Shown: positions 25,311 to 33,566 of the stretch, piece after piece
How the letters are laid out: each line of letters starts with the position of its first letter
Position numbering within the stretch: position 1 is the first letter of the stretch
DNA from: Albidovulum sediminicola
GTDB taxonomy: Bacteria; Pseudomonadota; Alphaproteobacteria; Rhodobacterales; Rhodobacteraceae
NCBI RefSeq assembly: GCF_025751575.1
Contig: NZ_JAOWLA010000011.1
Location: 1-64,000 of the forward strand
Direction: 5' to 3'
Length of the DNA: 64,000 nt
Program-made: the position numbers and the translations under genes
Notes under the pieces: generated by a model
Database searches by the model: none
What the model was told of the DNA's origin: nothing
What the model saw: the letters and a program-made list of their open reading frames with translations, nothing else

Positions 25311-28300
25311 TTAGCGCGGCGGGAGGCCGAGCGCGGTTCCGCGACGCACCAGCTTGCCCCAGGCTGCCACATGCCCGACCAGCGCGCGCCCGACCGCGCG
25401 CCAGACGGTGATGTAGAGGAGCGGCCGGTAGACAAGCCGGTAGAGCGGAAAGAACAGGATCAGAGCCTTGCTTTCCCGCCGCTCGAACAGCAGCGCCACG
25501 AGGATGAAGACAAGATCGGTCGCGGGAAGCGCCAGCCAGCCCAGCAGGATCGGCAGGTCGCGCCCTGCCATGGTGGGCAGTTCCCCCGATGCCCAACCCC
25601 GCGCGGCATCGACAAGCGCCCAGAGGAACACGAAATCGGCGACCGGGGCGAGCAGCCCCAGCGCCACCCCCGTCAGGAACAGGTCGGGGATGGAGAACAG
25701 CCCCGCGCCCGGCGCCGTGGCCGCGGCGCGCCGGTGCTTCCAGGCCGTCTGCATCATCCCGAAGGTCCAGCGCAGGCGCTGCCGCAGGAAGGCGCGCACC
25801 GTCTCGGGCACCTCGGTCCGCGACTGGGCGCGCTCCTCGAAGACCACGCGGTAGCCCGCGCGCAGGACCGCGACGGTCAGGTCGGCGTCCTCGGTGATGG
25901 TGTCGCCCGAATAAAGCCCGGCCCTGGCCACGGCAGAGACGCGCCAGGCCCCGATCGAACCCGGCACGACCAGCATGGCGTTCAACCGCTCGGCCGCACG
26001 GCGGTCGATGTTCTGGGCCGTCACATATTCCAGCGTTTGCAACCAGGGCAGCAGGCCGCTGCGGTTACCGACCTTGACGTTCCCGGCGACCGCCCCGACC
26101 GCAGGATCGGCGAAGTGGCGCGCGAGCAGGCCGATCGCGTCCGGCAGCAGCAGCGTGTCGGCATCGACGGCCACCACGACCTCGGTCGCGACGCGGGTAT
26201 AGGCGGCGTTGATCGCGCTCCACTTGCCGCCGTTCGCCTGCCGTATCAGCGAGACGCGCGGATCGGCGCCGAACGCCTCGGACACCACCTTGGCGGTGTC
26301 GTCGGTCGAGCCGTCATCCACGACGATCACGCGCAGGTCGGGGTGGTCCGAGGCAAGCGCCGCCTGCACCCCCTCGACGATCACGTTTTCCTCGTTCAGC
26401 GCGGGGATGATCACGGTGACCGACACCGGCGCCCCACCGTCAGGCGCACGGTGCCGACGCCGCAGGAGCGCCAGCGCAAGAACAAGCGACGAACGCGTGA
26501 CCCCGTAGACGATCGCGCCCCAGAAGAGCCAGTAAAGCACCTTTCCGACGCTGGCCATGACGGCAAAGGCCACGTCGTCGAGGAAGCCGTAGCGCGGCCC
26601 GACCTCCGGCATCACCTGGTCCCGCGTCAGCCCGATCAGGGAGGACAGCGGGACGAACCCGTACCCCTCGGCCCGCAGCCGGTCGATGATCAGCCCGACC
26701 GAGGTGGCGGTCGCGGATCGGTCGCCGCCCGCGTCATGAAGGACGATGACCTGGCTTCCCGGCGTCGTGAGACCCGCCATCACGTCCTCGGCGATCTCTT
26801 CGGCGCTCAGGTTCTCCCAGTCGCGCGGCACGATGTCCGACCCCGCGACGACATAACCCATACCCTCCACGATCTGCATCGGAGCCGCTTCGAAGGCAGT
26901 CAGCGGCCCCTCGCTGCGCCCATAGGGCATGCGGAACAGGTAGGTCGTCCGGCCGGTGATGCTCGCCAGCAGGCGCTGGACCGAGTTCAGCTCGACCCGC
27001 AGACGCTCTTCGCTCATCGCATCGTTGCCGGGATGGAAGAAGGTGTGGGAGCCGACCTCGTGCCCCTCCGCCACCATGCGGCGCACGATGTCGGGTTCCT
27101 GCAGCATCCCGGTCCCGACGAGGAAGAACGTCGCGGGCACGGCTTGCGCCTTCAGCGTATCGAGGATCGCAGTCGTATAGGCGGGATCGGGACCGTCGTC
27201 AAAGGTGAGCGCGACGATCTTGTCCTCGCGCTTGCCGTAGCGCTCGACCAGGAATGGCCGCGGCAGCGGATCGTAGAAGACACCGCTGACCAGCCCGGTA
27301 TCGGTATCCCTGTAAAGCTGCCGCTGGCCGTCGGCCGCCGCGCGCAGGGTCCGGCGGAAGGGGCCTTCCCCCTCATAGGCGACGAAATCCTTCAGCCGCA
27401 CCGCCTCGATGTCGGCGGCGCGGACGGGCGGCGCGCCCTTGGCCAGGAATGGCCAGACACCAGGGTCCTCAAGCCCCGCGGTCCAGAGCACGATGCCCGC
27501 GGGCGCGAGCGCCTCAAGCATTGAGATCTGGTTTCTGAGCGACGGGGCGTCGAGCAGCCAGATCTCCCGGCGCGCGCCCGCAGCATCATCGAAGGCGATG
27601 TGCGTATTCAGGTCAGGCGGCGCGAAGCCGAGGGTCGAGGCGTTGCGCGTCGCAAGGTCCATCGTATCGGCATAGGACAGCGGGATCGGGTCCAACCTGC
27701 CATCGATCCACTGGCGCCCGAATGCGCCCAGCGCGATGCGAAGCCTTTGCGGCCCGATGACCTCCCTCGCCTCGGCGATCAGCGTCTCGAACCACGGTTG
27801 CGGGGCCAGCGCCTCGGGGGCGGAGGTGCTGTCGGGCAGGCGAAAGGCCTGAAGCACGACGCTGTCCACAGCGGCCGTGATCGCCGGGTCGCGCCACAGC
27901 GCGCCCTCGGCTTCGGCGATCAGGCAGGTCGTCTTTCCAGCCGGCAGGCGCGTTCGCAGGTCCGCCAGGAACGCGCGCAGGCCCTCGCGGTGAATATCCG
28001 CATAGCCTTCGGGATAAAGGCAAAGGCCCGCGTAAGGCCCGCCCGCAAGCTTTCCGGTCAGGGCGTCAAGGATCGCGCGCCGGGCCTCCGCGTCCTCCAG
28101 CGCCCCGGCGCTGAGCGAAAAGGCGGAAGGTAGTTCGATCCGCGCGACAAGTTCGAGGCGCGTCGCGGGTGCCGTGCCCGCAAGGGCACGCAGCGGCGCG
28201 TCGGAGCGCGCCTCACCCAGCCACTCCACTGTCCGGGCGCGCAGGTCGATCCGCAGCCACTCCGCCAGCACCTGGTCAAGGCGCCCGCAGTTGGGCGCAA

Positions 28301-28664
28301 GCGCGGCCAGCGATGCGTCCGGCCAGACCCGCAGATAGGCCGCCGTGCCCCAGCCACGCGCGCCGACCAGGTCCGCCCCGGGCGGAATCGGATCGCCGGT
28401 GCAGGTCGGTTGGACAACCATGTCCGCCGCCCCTTGGGGCGAAGCGCCCTGCCCGGTCGCGCCCACGACTAGGTCCGTCTCCGGCAAGATCCGGACGTAG
28501 TAAAGGTTGAGCGCGAAGGCCGCCGCCCAGGCCAGCGCGATCACGAACGAGAGCGCGGCCGCGCCTTTCACCACCCGCGCCCGCGTCGTACCTGCGTCCA
28601 GGAATACCGGATTTCGCCTTCGGGAGCGCAGGCGCGCGCGCAGACCGTGTTTGCTTTGCGCCAT
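25311..28664 (-). CDS. giant envelope polysaccharide protein: hydrolase-like + NodB deacetylase + GT2 synthase
   Basis: A 1117-residue membrane protein in three parts. One N-terminal transmembrane helix (about residues 28-50) is followed by a periplasmic domain (about 90-430) of glycoside-hydrolase-18-like appearance. A polysaccharide deacetylase (NodB) domain follows, with TFDDGPDP (about 483) and HTFFHPG as metal/catalytic motifs. A GT2 synthase comes last, with VIIPALNEEN (about 750), VDDGSTDD (about 782), DADTLLL (about 832) and QRLRW (about 963), plus several membrane helices at the end. It would therefore polymerise, deacetylate and trim an N-acetylhexosamine-type polymer, like PgaC and PgaB combined. 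ATG 28664 has AGGAG six bases upstream; ATG 28670 sits too close to that site. Confidence 0.88.
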   Translation of the reverse strand: MAQSKHGLRARLRSRRRNPVFLDAGTTRARVVKGAAALSFVIALAWAAAFALNLYYVRILPETDLVVGATGQGASPQGAADMVVQPTCTGDPIPPGADLVGARGWGTAAYLRVWPDASLAALAPNCGRLDQVLAEWLRIDLRARTVEWLGEARSDAPLRALAGTAPATRLELVARIELPSAFSLSAGALEDAEARRAILDALTGKLAGGPYAGLCLYPEGYADIHREGLRAFLADLRTRLPAGKTTCLIAEAEGALWRDPAITAAVDSVVLQAFRLPDSTSAPEALAPQPWFETLIAEAREVIGPQRLRIALGAFGRQWIDGRLDPIPLSYADTMDLATRNASTLGFAPPDLNTHIAFDDAAGARREIWLLDAPSLRNQISMLEALAPAGIVLWTAGLEDPGVWPFLAKGAPPVRAADIEAVRLKDFVAYEGEGPFRRTLRAAADGQRQLYRDTDTGLVSGVFYDPLPRPFLVERYGKREDKIVALTFDDGPDPAYTTAILDTLKAQAVPATFFLVGTGMLQEPDIVRRMVAEGHEVGSHTFFHPGNDAMSEERLRVELNSVQRLLASITGRTTYLFRMPYGRSEGPLTAFEAAPMQIVEGMGYVVAGSDIVPRDWENLSAEEIAEDVMAGLTTPGSQVIVLHDAGGDRSATATSVGLIIDRLRAEGYGFVPLSSLIGLTRDQVMPEVGPRYGFLDDVAFAVMASVGKVLYWLFWGAIVYGVTRSSLVLALALLRRRHRAPDGGAPVSVTVIIPALNEENVIVEGVQAALASDHPDLRVIVVDDGSTDDTAKVVSEAFGADPRVSLIRQANGGKWSAINAAYTRVATEVVVAVDADTLLLPDAIGLLARHFADPAVGAVAGNVKVGNRSGLLPWLQTLEYVTAQNIDRRAAERLNAMLVVPGSIGAWRVSAVARAGLYSGDTITEDADLTVAVLRAGYRVVFEERAQSRTEVPETVRAFLRQRLRWTFGMMQTAWKHRRAAATAPGAGLFSIPDLFLTGVALGLLAPVADFVFLWALVDAARGWASGELPTMAGRDLPILLGWLALPATDLVFILVALLFERRESKALILFFPLYRLVYRPLLYITVWRAVGRALVGHVAAWGKLVRRGTALGLPPR

Positions 28665-28835
28665 GCGCATCTCCTCCGCCGGGGCTTGCGGTCGCACTGC
28701 ACGCTGGTCGGCGCCTCTGTCTGTGCTATATCAAAGCAAGGGGCGAGAACAGTTATACAAATGACGCAGCGCACCGCCGTTCGAGGGAGAGCGGGGCGCA
28801 GATAGCCGCCGCAGGGACGGGATTGCCGAGCGCCG

Positions 28836-31370
28836 ATGGACATTGATCGCCGAACCTTGCTCAGATGGTCTCTGCCGGGGATCGCCGCCCCCTTTCTGGG
28901 CCGTCCCGCGCGGGCCGAAAGCGCGCCCGCACCCCTCTTCGTCCTGATCGAGGGGATCGGCCCGGCGACGACATCCGCCACGCTGGAAGCCGTGCTTGAA
29001 CCGCTGCTCGTCGCCAGCGTCCCGGTCGCGCTTGTGCTGCCGATGGGCGCGGGGTCCGAGGGTGCCCTGCCTGAGGACGCCGGAACCCTGGTGCGCCATC
29101 TGGTCACGCGCTTTCCCGAACTGGTCGAACCGGTGCCGGAGATTCCGGGTCTGGCTGGCCAGTCAACCTACTTCCGGCGCCGCACGGCAAGCGAGGCGCT
29201 GGCAAGCTTGCGCCAGTTGCTGGCACCGGGGCCGGTATCGCCGCCCCCGCTGAGCGTGGCGACCAAGGGCGTGGGGACGGCCAATCTCGACGCCCTGCGC
29301 GCGCTCGGCGTCCGGCAGGTCATCGACACCGGGACCGGCCCGGGCGGTGCCACGACCTCGACCGGCTGCGCCATGCGGATGATCTGCATGTCGGGCGCGG
29401 CGCGGCTGGATCTAACGGGCACGCAGGACTGCGGCCGGTGGACGACACGGGCGCTCGCCACCAAAGACGCGGTGGCAATGGTGATCGACGTCTCCGGCGC
29501 CGAAGGCATCCCGGTGCAGGACCTGCGTCGACGCTCCGAAGAGGTGGTGGGCGCCATCGCGCAGGCGGTGCAGGCCAACCGCCGTTTCGTGTCCCTGCCT
29601 CGCGACCAGATCGGCTGGTTCGCCGCAGCCCAGCCGCGCCGCATCGCGCTGCTTCTGATCCGCCCCACCCCGGGGGACGCGGCAGCCGGACAGGCCTTTG
29701 AGGCGATGCAAGGGGCGCTTGGCGCACGCGGCCTTGCGTTCTCGGTCGCGGGCCGGCCGTGGGAGGGTGACGGGCCGGACGCCTGCCTCGCGCTCGACGG
29801 GGCTGATGCGGCGAAGGCCCTCCCTTGGTTCAAGGCCGCGAACGAAGCCGGGGTCTCCTGCGCCCTGGGGGCGGTCGCCGGAGCACTGCCGCCAGACCTC
29901 GCCCTTGGTCTCGACCTCCTCATCGGGCCGGGTGCCTGGCCCGCTTTCGACGGCGACGGCCCCTTGCGGACCGGCACCTTGACCCTTACCGATGCGCTGA
30001 GCGAAGGAAACGCAACACAGGCGCGCGATCTCATCCTGACGCTGGACAAGACGGCCTATGCAACGGAGGAAGCGCGGCAGGCCACGCTGGCCCAACTGGA
30101 TGGGCTTGTCGATGCGGGCGGCGCGGTCCTCGGCGATCTGCCCGATCATATGGCCGCAACCCAGGAGCCCGACCGCCTGTTCGCAATCCTGCGGGACACC
30201 GAGCGGGCGCCCCCCGCCCCCGACCCGCAGGGCGACCTTTCGCGCGAGGAGCTTCTGGCCGATGCCCGCCTTGCCTGGCAGTTCTTCGAGAAATACTCGA
30301 ATGCGGCCAGCGGGCTCTGCATCGCGACCGCGCATGAATCCGACGGGACGACCTACCTGCATCAGGAACTGACGATGTGGGATCTGGCGAGCCTTCTGGC
30401 CGCGCTCATGGCGGCGCAGGAACTTGGGCTGATCGGCGATGACGACTATGCCGCCCGGACCGCCAGGATCGTCGCGGCGATCCCCACGGCCCGGATCAGC
30501 GCAAGGCGCCTGCCCGCGGCGGTCGTGTCGGTGCGCAGCGGCGCGGCGCTTTCGAACGATTTCAACGCTTGCGACACCGGTCGCCTGCTCAGCGTGCTGC
30601 GTGAGGTCGACGCGCATCCCCTGACGCGCGGGCTTGCCGCCGAGGCGGTCGGTCGCTGGGACCTCGATGCGATCATCCCGGGTGGCCGGGCGAACTCGGT
30701 CATCAAGGGCCGCTTCGTCGATCAGTCAGAGACCCACTGCAGCCATTACACCGCCCGCGCTTTCTTCCACTGGGGCTTCCCGGTCCAGTCCCCCTACATG
30801 ATCGCGGAGGACGGTCCGGTTGCCGACCGCCGGATGCGGCTGATGGAGCGGGTGCGCGCCATCGGCCCTTTCGGCGCCGAGCCGCTTTTGCTGGAAGGGG
30901 TGGAGATGCCGTTCTCGGAACCAAGCGCGTTTCTGGCCGACCTGCTGCTGGACCGCCAGCGCCGCGGATACGAAGCGACCGGGGACCTGATCTGCGTGTC
31001 GGAGGCCCCGCTCGACCGGGCGCCCTGGTTCATGTACCAGGGCCTGAGCCTTGCCACGCCGGACCACCCTTGGGTGGTTCAGACGCTCGACAGTGGCAGC
31101 GAATGGCAGGACGAGAGCTTCTGGCGCGCGGTGCGGCTCGTGAACACCAAGGCGGCCTATCTTTGGGCCGCCACCCGCCCCGGCGCGTTTTCCTTCCGGC
31201 TCGCGCGCCATGTGCGGGACCGCGCCCGCATCGAGGGCGCGGGCTTCTGCCCGGGCGTCTTCTCGGCCACGGGCGAGCCGATGAACGGCTATGTCGACGT
31301 GAACACCAACGGCATCATGCTGCAGGCGATCAGCTACATCCTCAGGGGCCGGAAGCCGCGCTTTGACTAG
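28836..31370 (+). CDS. DUF3131-containing exported protein (envelope polysaccharide partner)
   Basis: An 844-residue protein divergent from the giant GT2/deacetylase protein. The start MDIDRRTLLRWSLPGIAAPF contains a twin-arginine-type signal (RRTLL). A middle region of unclear fold follows (about 30-440, deacetylase-like in places). The C-terminal about 375 residues match the DUF3131 (glucoamylase-like, alpha-toroid) pattern: ADARLAWQFFEKYSNAASG, THCSHYTARAFFHWGF, GYVDVNTNGIMLQAISYIL. Such proteins occur in polysaccharide loci and may act on a glycan. A shared divergent promoter in the 171-base gap suggests co-expression with the synthase. Binding and catalytic residues are not established. 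Confidence 0.78.
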   Translation: MDIDRRTLLRWSLPGIAAPFLGRPARAESAPAPLFVLIEGIGPATTSATLEAVLEPLLVASVPVALVLPMGAGSEGALPEDAGTLVRHLVTRFPELVEPVPEIPGLAGQSTYFRRRTASEALASLRQLLAPGPVSPPPLSVATKGVGTANLDALRALGVRQVIDTGTGPGGATTSTGCAMRMICMSGAARLDLTGTQDCGRWTTRALATKDAVAMVIDVSGAEGIPVQDLRRRSEEVVGAIAQAVQANRRFVSLPRDQIGWFAAAQPRRIALLLIRPTPGDAAAGQAFEAMQGALGARGLAFSVAGRPWEGDGPDACLALDGADAAKALPWFKAANEAGVSCALGAVAGALPPDLALGLDLLIGPGAWPAFDGDGPLRTGTLTLTDALSEGNATQARDLILTLDKTAYATEEARQATLAQLDGLVDAGGAVLGDLPDHMAATQEPDRLFAILRDTERAPPAPDPQGDLSREELLADARLAWQFFEKYSNAASGLCIATAHESDGTTYLHQELTMWDLASLLAALMAAQELGLIGDDDYAARTARIVAAIPTARISARRLPAAVVSVRSGAALSNDFNACDTGRLLSVLREVDAHPLTRGLAAEAVGRWDLDAIIPGGRANSVIKGRFVDQSETHCSHYTARAFFHWGFPVQSPYMIAEDGPVADRRMRLMERVRAIGPFGAEPLLLEGVEMPFSEPSAFLADLLLDRQRRGYEATGDLICVSEAPLDRAPWFMYQGLSLATPDHPWVVQTLDSGSEWQDESFWRAVRLVNTKAAYLWAATRPGAFSFRLARHVRDRARIEGAGFCPGVFSATGEPMNGYVDVNTNGIMLQAISYILRGRKPRFD

Positions 31371-31392
31371 GGGGCGGTACGATTACCCCCCT
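31369..31392. terminator. hairpin between convergent DUF3131 and crotonase genes
   Basis: Directly after the DUF3131 stop codon, GGGGCGGTA and TACCCCCC pair across a CGAT loop with one bulged base. No T-run follows on either strand. It may serve as a shared, weak bidirectional terminator; the evidence is the fold only. Confidence 0.35.
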
Positions 31393-31408
31393 GTCCCGGC
31401 AATGCACC

Positions 31409-32206
31409 CTAGTCCGGCCGCACCCGCGCCGCGGTCTTGTTGGCGAAGGCCTCAAGTCGGCCGCGCGAGGCAGGCTGGGTGTTGACAATGCCCGCCACGA
31501 CGGCCTCGGCATAGGCGGCATCAAGCGCCGACATGTTCTGCATGTGGCTGATCGCCGAACAGATCGCGAAATTCGTGAGCGGCGGGTTCTGCGCCGCCGC
31601 GCGGGCAAGCTCCATCGCCTTGGCCTCGGAATCCTCGACGAGGTACTGGCAGAGGCCCACCGCCATCGCCTCCTCGCCCTTGTAGACACGGCCTGTGAGC
31701 ATCATGTCGATCATCCGCGCCTTGCCGACCAGATCGGCCACGCGGATGGTGGCACCGCCGCCGGTGAAAAGGCCCCTCTGCCCCTCGGGCAGCGCGAAAT
31801 AGGTGCTCGCATCGGCGACCCGGACATGCGCGGAGGAGGCAAGCTCCAACCCGCCGCCCACTACCGCGCCCTTCAACGCGGCGATGACGGGGATGCCGCC
31901 GTATTCCATCTTGTTGAAGGCCTCGTGCCAGCGCAGGCAGATGTGCATGAATTCGGCCGGGCTGCGGTCCTCGCGGTGATGTTCGACCAGGTCCAGGCCG
32001 GCGCAGAAATGCGTGCCCTCGGCCCGCAGGAGGACGGCCTTGACCCCGGTGCGCGGCAGGAGCGTGAAGAGCGAGACGAGCTCCTCCACCGTCGCGGCGT
32101 TCAGCGCGTTGCGCTTGTCGGGCCGGTTCAGGCTGACGGTCGCGATTCCCTCGTCGTCCACCTCGACCTTCAGGTTTTGCAGTCCCAGATCCTCGATCGC
32201 TTGCAT
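31409..32206 (-). CDS. crotonase-family enoyl-CoA hydratase/isomerase
   Basis: A 265-residue crotonase-fold protein. [11 protein letters not shown] (about 60) and [23 protein letters not shown] (about 105) supply the oxyanion-hole glycines. At the equivalents of the hydratase glutamates, the [11 protein letters not shown] segment has one Glu. Such proteins hydrate, isomerise or hydrolyse enoyl-CoA thioesters. The start at 32206 ([10 protein letters not shown]) is chosen for its GGAGG site; the longer frame to 32374 is not needed. No fatty-acid operon is near; it stands alone between a polysaccharide locus and a TRAP operon. Confidence 0.88.
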   Translation of the reverse strand: MQAIEDLGLQNLKVEVDDEGIATVSLNRPDKRNALNAATVEELVSLFTLLPRTGVKAVLLRAEGTHFCAGLDLVEHHREDRSPAEFMHICLRWHEAFNKMEYGGIPVIAALKGAVVGGGLELASSAHVRVADASTYFALPEGQRGLFTGGGATIRVADLVGKARMIDMMLTGRVYKGEEAMAVGLCQYLVEDSEAKAMELARAAAQNPPLTNFAICSAISHMQNMSALDAAYAEAVVAGIVNTQPASRGRLEAFANKTAARVRPD

Positions 32207-32531
32207 CGCATCCTCCAATTCGGCCTCCACGTCGGAGCGCGCGCACCCTGCCAGAACGCAACGGCCCCGATCAATGCGGCGCGCGCCCTTACGCTGCGTC
32301 ACAAACGCGCTCAGCCCAATCGGCGGGTCGGATTTCGACCGACGCGGAGCGGCGCAGGGGGCAGGGGCTCCCACTCAGGCAAGGTTCCGCCTTGACGCGG
32401 GCAAGGCCTTGCCCGCCAACTCGGCCGTGCAGCCTGCTGGCGCTTGCCTCATGGCGATCGCGCGCTAGGCTTCGGTGCCATGGACACGCTTCCGTGCGGA
32501 AAGCCGTGTGCGAAGATCGGAGGAGGATCTC
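32207..32531. other. intergenic region with no recognised feature
   Basis: This 325-base stretch separates the divergent crotonase gene and the TAXI binding protein. It presumably holds both promoters. I see no ORF with a coding signature, no RNA fold and no clear repeat; only an AGGAGGA site at its right end (32521-32527) belonging to the next gene. Confidence 0.5.
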
Positions 32532-33497
32532 ATGAACGAACTCAAGACGACGCGGCGCAGCTTCTGCGTCGGCGCCGCGGCCGCCGTTTCCGCGACCGCA
32601 CTGCCGATGGCGGCCCGGGCCGAGGAATTCATCAATATCCTGACCGGCGGCACGTCGGGGGTCTACTACCCGCTCGGCGTCGCGCTTTCGAAGCTTTACG
32701 GCGACAACATCGCGGATGCGCGCACGCAGGTGCAATCGACCAAGGCCAGCGTCGAGAACCTGAACCTCTTGCAGAAGGCCAAGGGCGAACTGGCGTTGGC
32801 GCTCGGCGACAGCGTGAAGCACGCCTGGGACGGCAATGCCGACGTTGGCTTCGCCCAGCCGCTCGACCGTATCCGCGGGGTGGCCGCGGCCTATCCGAAC
32901 TACATCCAGATCGCCGCCGCCGCCGAGAGCGGGATCAAGACGCTTGCCGACATCAAGGGCAAGAGCATGTCGGTCGGGGCGCCCAAGTCGGGAACCGAGT
33001 TGAACGCCCGCGCGATCTTCGCCGCCGCGGGGATGAGCTACGACGACATGGCCAAGACCGAGTACCTGCCCTTCGCGGAATCGGTCGAACTGATGAAGAA
33101 CCGCCAGCTCGACGGGACCTTGCAGTCGGCAGGGCTGGGCGTGGCCTCGATCAAGGACCTGTCGACCTCGATGCCGACCACGATCGTCTCGATCCCGGCC
33201 GAGATCGCCGAGACGCTCGGCGCCCCCTATGAGGCCGCGACGATCCCGGCGGGCACCTACGAGGGCCAGACCGAGGATGTGCCAACGCTCGCGGTGCGCA
33301 ACTTCTTCGTCACGCACGAGGGCGTGCCCGAGGAGGCCGTCTACATGATGACCAAGCTCATGTTCGAAAACCTGCCGGAGCTTGTCGCGGCCCACAAGGC
33401 GGCAGGCGGCATCACCCTCGAAGGGGCACTGTCGGGCATGCCGGTCCCGCTCCACCCCGGCGCTGAACGCTACTACAAGGAAGCAGGCCTGCTCTGA
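32532..33497 (+). CDS. TAXI-family TRAP transporter periplasmic binding protein
   Basis: A 321-residue protein with a twin-arginine-like signal (TTRRSFCVGAAAAVSATALPMAARA, cleavage about residue 29). The TAXI signature ILTGGTSGVYYPLGVALSKLY follows directly, with KTLADIKGKSMSVGAPKSGTELNARAIF further in. TAXI proteins bind small organic acids such as glutamate and pass them to a TRAP membrane unit. AGGAGGA lies five bases before ATG 32532. First gene of an operon that continues with a fused permease and DUF1850, then a two-component system. Confidence 0.95.
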   Translation: MNELKTTRRSFCVGAAAAVSATALPMAARAEEFINILTGGTSGVYYPLGVALSKLYGDNIADARTQVQSTKASVENLNLLQKAKGELALALGDSVKHAWDGNADVGFAQPLDRIRGVAAAYPNYIQIAAAAESGIKTLADIKGKSMSVGAPKSGTELNARAIFAAAGMSYDDMAKTEYLPFAESVELMKNRQLDGTLQSAGLGVASIKDLSTSMPTTIVSIPAEIAETLGAPYEAATIPAGTYEGQTEDVPTLAVRNFFVTHEGVPEEAVYMMTKLMFENLPELVAAHKAAGGITLEGALSGMPVPLHPGAERYYKEAGLL

Positions 33498-33566
33498 GGC
33501 CAGCCTGTACCAGGGCGGGTGCGCCGACCGCGCGCCCGCCGCCTTCGGTTTCGGGGAGGATACCGG

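Noticed and set aside
25371-27524. 717-codon forward frame
   Set aside because: Antisense to the giant GT2/deacetylase protein, no motifs, Arg/His/Asp-rich composition of a shadow frame.
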